From NCBI GenBank assembly GCA_029865515.1, contig JAOUGQ010000223.1:1-5206 (forward strand): 5,206 bases of DNA, given 5' to 3'. The position numbers and the translations under genes were made by a program. Positions 3,208-5,206 of the stretch are shown one piece after another (within the stretch, counting starts at the first letter, position 1; each line of letters starts with the position of its first letter). This DNA comes from Nitrospirota bacterium. Lineage in GTDB: Bacteria; Nitrospirota; Nitrospiria; Nitrospirales; UBA8639. The notes below the pieces were generated by a model. That model did no database searches. It had not been told where the DNA came from and saw only the letters and a program-made list of their open reading frames with translations.

Positions 3208-5206
3208 TTACTGAATTTCCCAATCCGTGGGAACCGTCCCGGGAAACTCTACTGAGGCGATCGATAGCCCGTTCATCAACCAGACCGAGACCGCACCCGT
3301 GGTGCTATTGTGCCATATCACATCTGCTTTGCCATCGGCATTTACATCGCCCACCTGCCTCATTTGCCAATCGAGTGATATTCCACCTGGAAATCCGGAC
3401 GAAGTGACGGTCGTCCCGTTCAACAACCAAAGCGCCACTTCGCCCGTGCCCGTATTGCGCCAGACGATATCCGTCGTCCCATTGCCATTCAGATCGCCGG
3501 CTCCCTCAATCACCCATGTGGTCGGGTTGCTACCGGGAAATGCCACTGAACTGATCGTTAGCCCGTTCATCAACCAGACGGCTACCACACCGCTGTTGCT
3601 ATTGTGCCAGATGATATCGGTTTTGCCGTCGGCATTGACATCGCCTACCTTGGCAATCTGCCAATCCAGTGAGACGCTGGCAGGAAAGCCCATCGATTGT
3701 ATGGTTGCCCCGTTCATAAGCCACACTGCAGTCGTGCCTGAGCTGGTATTGCGCCAAACAAGGTCGGCCGTGCCATTATCATCCATATCTCCCATGCCTG
3801 CGATTTGCCAGGCTAATGGCACGGTGGCCAGAGAGCCAACGGAGGTAATGGTTTGGCCATTCATCAGCCACACTGCCACCAGGCCATTGCTCGTATTTTG
3901 CCAGACGAGGTCTGCCTTCCCATCCCTATTGAGATCGCCCATCTGCTGAATTTTCCAATCCAAGGAGACGCCGGCTGGAAAGGCCGTCGACTTGATGGTT
4001 GCCCCTTTCATAAACCATATGGCCACCGTGCCTGAGCTGGTATTGCGCCAAACGAGATCGGCGGTTCCATCACCATTGATATCATGGGATATCCTGGTGG
4101 GGGCTGCCGCAGTGTTGAGCAGGACCGTCGTGGTGCCGCCGCGACTTTGTGGAATGACGAGATCCGGGCGCTGGTCGTGGTTGAGGTCGATTGCGGTGAT
4201 CGGGCCCATTGGGGTTCCGCCGTCAAAGTGGAGCAGCGGTTGGAAGGTGCCGTCCCCATGGCTTGCAAGGATTCCGATCTCAGTGCCAACAGTCATGATC
4301 AGGTCAAGATCTCCGTCCAGGTCGAGATCGGAGGCGGTCAGGTTGCCTACTAAATCTTCGATGAGCGGAATCACGGTAGGAGTCCTGAAGGTGCCGTTAC
4401 CGTTTCCCAACACGACCTGAAGATTCCAGTCGGCATGAGGACTCTGGACAATGGCGGCCAGATCAGACTTGCCGTCGCCGTTGAGGTCACCGATGATGAC
4501 AGAATTGGGTTCCGTGTTGAGGAAGAACTTCGGCCCTGGGGAGAAGCCACCGTTGCCCGTACCGAAGAGAACCGAGAGTGTGCCGGCTTGTCCTCCCAGG
4601 GGACCGGCATTGACCACGGCCAAGTCCAACGTTGCATTTCCATCCAGGTGGCCTGCCGCCACCCACGTAGGTTGATCGCCGACGGGGGTCGTGAGGGCAC
4701 CCTCAAAGGTGCCGTCGCCGTTGCCAAGGAAGACGGACACGTCGTCAGTACCAGTATTGGCGGTCACCAGGTCCAGGGTACCGTTGCCATCCACATCTAC
4801 GGCCAAAGTAAAGTTGAGTGCATAATCAGCATCCAGCAAGGGCAGGGTCGTGGAGGAGTCGAAGGTTAAATTGCCATTGCCGAGACGTACCTCGATTGTA
4901 TCGTTTTTAATCCTGGGGCTCCCTTTCTGAATAAAGGCAAGGTCCGGTTTGGTATCCCCGTTGAAATCTCCGGCGACGACTTCTCCTCCCTTCTGATCCG
5001 TGAGGTCGAAAGGGGTGGAGAATTTGCCAAAGGCTTGGCCTTTGAGCACTGTCGCATTACCGTTTCCAAGCAGATTGGCGGCGGCCAAATCCAAAAGTCC
5101 ATCGCCATCGAAGTCTGTCAGCGCGACTCGATTGGTTGTTTGGTTAGCAGAAAACGTGGAGGGAAAGGATTGCCCTCCGAGGAATTCCCCGTTGCCCGTG
5201 CCCAAG
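3208..5206 (-). CDS. FG-GAP/VCBS repeat protein, C-terminal part; 5' end beyond window
   Basis: The frame is open to the right edge. The apparent start TTG at 5205 is only the Leu of an LGTGNGEF repeat motif, so the true start lies outside; 665 codons plus a partial one are seen. Numbering from that Leu, seven DxDxDG-type calcium loops occur at residues 31-39, 80-88, 137-145, 186-194, 240-248, 293-301 and 340-348. Several are preceded by LGNGNGTF-like FG-GAP motifs. Such repeats form beta-propeller blades, as in integrin alpha chains. From residue 374 to the end there are six 49-residue repeats with the pattern GDxNxDGxADxVWxN-SG-VAVWLMNG-TI-S-FP-W. The protein ends at the boundary of the last repeat, with no sorting signal, membrane anchor or secretion-type C-terminal domain. 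These proteins are usually secreted or surface-exposed and used in adhesion or ligand binding; a specific function cannot be assigned. No partner gene is apparent; the genes to its left are decayed. Confidence 0.93.
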   Translation of the reverse strand, partial: LGTGNGEFLGGQSFPSTFSANQTTNRVALTDFDGDGLLDLAAANLLGNGNATVLKGQAFGKFSTPFDLTDQKGGEVVAGDFNGDTKPDLAFIQKGSPRIKNDTIEVRLGNGNLTFDSSTTLPLLDADYALNFTLAVDVDGNGTLDLVTANTGTDDVSVFLGNGDGTFEGALTTPVGDQPTWVAAGHLDGNATLDLAVVNAGPLGGQAGTLSVLFGTGNGGFSPGPKFFLNTEPNSVIIGDLNGDGKSDLAAIVQSPHADWNLQVVLGNGNGTFRTPTVIPLIEDLVGNLTASDLDLDGDLDLIMTVGTEIGILASHGDGTFQPLLHFDGGTPMGPITAIDLNHDQRPDLVIPQSRGGTTTVLLNTAAAPTRISHDINGDGTADLVWRNTSSGTVAIWFMKGATIKSTAFPAGVSLDWKIQQMGDLNRDGKADLVWQNTSNGLVAVWLMNGQTITSVGSLATVPLAWQIAGMGDMDDNGTADLVWRNTSSGTTAVWLMNGATIQSMGFPASVSLDWQIAKVGDVNADGKTDIIWHNSNSGVVAVWLMNGLTISSVAFPGSNPTTWVIEGAGDLNGNGTTDIVWRNTGTGEVALWLLNGTTVTSSGFPGGISLDWQMRQVGDVNADGKADVIWHNSTTGAVSVWLMNGLSIASVEFPGTVPTDWEIQ
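3211..4086 (-). repeat. Six tandem 147-bp coding repeats in a 294-bp two-repeat register
   Basis: Minus-strand repeats in protein order lie at 4086-3940, 3939-3793, 3792-3646, 3645-3499, 3498-3352 and 3351-3211; the last is two codons short. Odd repeats share NGTADLVWRNTSSG and VSLDW features; even repeats share NADGKADVIWHN, WLMNGLTISSV and PTxW. DNA identity follows the same register. A 27-base block at 4027-4053 recurs exactly at 3733-3759, and a 21-base block at 3559-3579 recurs exactly at 3265-3285, both offset by 294 bases. This indicates growth by duplication of a two-repeat unit. Confidence 0.9.
4162..5115 (-). repeat. Seven degenerate FG-GAP repeats with calcium-loop motifs
   Basis: The motifs, in protein order, are DFDGDGLLD, DFNGDTKPD, DVDGNGTLD, HLDGNATLD, DLNGDGKSD, DLDLDGDLD and DLNHDQRPD, spaced 47-57 residues apart. 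The fourth has His in place of the first Asp and Ala in place of the usual Gly. The seventh has Gln-Arg in the DG position. These two loops may bind calcium weakly or not at all. Unlike the C-terminal block, these repeats vary in length and show no obvious DNA-level identity, so they are older. More repeats may lie beyond the right edge. Confidence 0.85.

Noticed and set aside
3211..4086. CRISPR array or other non-coding tandem repeat
   Set aside because: The 147-base periodicity keeps the reading frame and conserves protein motifs, so it is a coding repeat.
3227..4869. Plus-strand frames and alternative minus-strand frames over the FG-GAP gene (including a 240-residue plus-strand one at 3227-3949)
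   Set aside because: Their length comes from the repeat structure of the true gene; the minus-strand frame holds all the conserved calcium-loop motifs.

Overview
This is a bacterial chromosomal segment of moderate GC content, with one visibly AT-rich patch around 2390-2720. The gene set is an SOS-type LexA-like repressor followed by an ImuB-like inactive Y-family polymerase, a TerC-family membrane protein, and a large secreted FG-GAP/VCBS repeat protein. Together with a TCATCCTGAG...AAGGATCTC type palindrome, this fits an environmental Gram-negative bacterium. Nitrospirota (Nitrospira-like) is my best guess, but it is an inference from protein flavour and not proven by any marker in the window.

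Left part (1-1301), minus strand. A repressor with a Cro/C1-type helix-turn-helix fused to a complete LexA-type S24 autoprotease (722-1264) is followed, after a 223-base gap holding a long imperfect hairpin (571-655), by the first 166 codons of an ImuB-like protein (498 down to the window edge). The repressor gene has a 19-bp palindrome lying over its own start codon and putative -10 region. This suggests autorepression and a leaderless transcript. The pair resembles the start of a lexA-imuAB-dnaE2 mutagenesis cassette, but without imuA between the two genes.

Middle (1302-2351). A roughly 300-base non-coding stretch with several possible stems leads to a full-length plus-strand TerC-family integral membrane protein (1605-2351) close to E. 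coli YgdQ.

Right-middle (2375-3146) is a decay zone. A plus-strand fragment resembling the N-terminal half of a trypsin-like (S1) peptidase-type protein is broken by an apparent one-base deletion. It meets tail-to-tail a minus-strand remnant of a Yip1-like membrane protein that is also frameshifted, at a five-base homopolymer.

Right part (3208-5206). The C-terminal two thirds or so of a minus-strand FG-GAP/VCBS repeat protein enters from the right edge. Seven FG-GAP calcium-loop repeats are followed by six exact-length 49-residue repeats arranged as three copies of a two-repeat (294-bp) unit, ending immediately at the stop codon. Its N terminus and any signal peptide lie outside the window.
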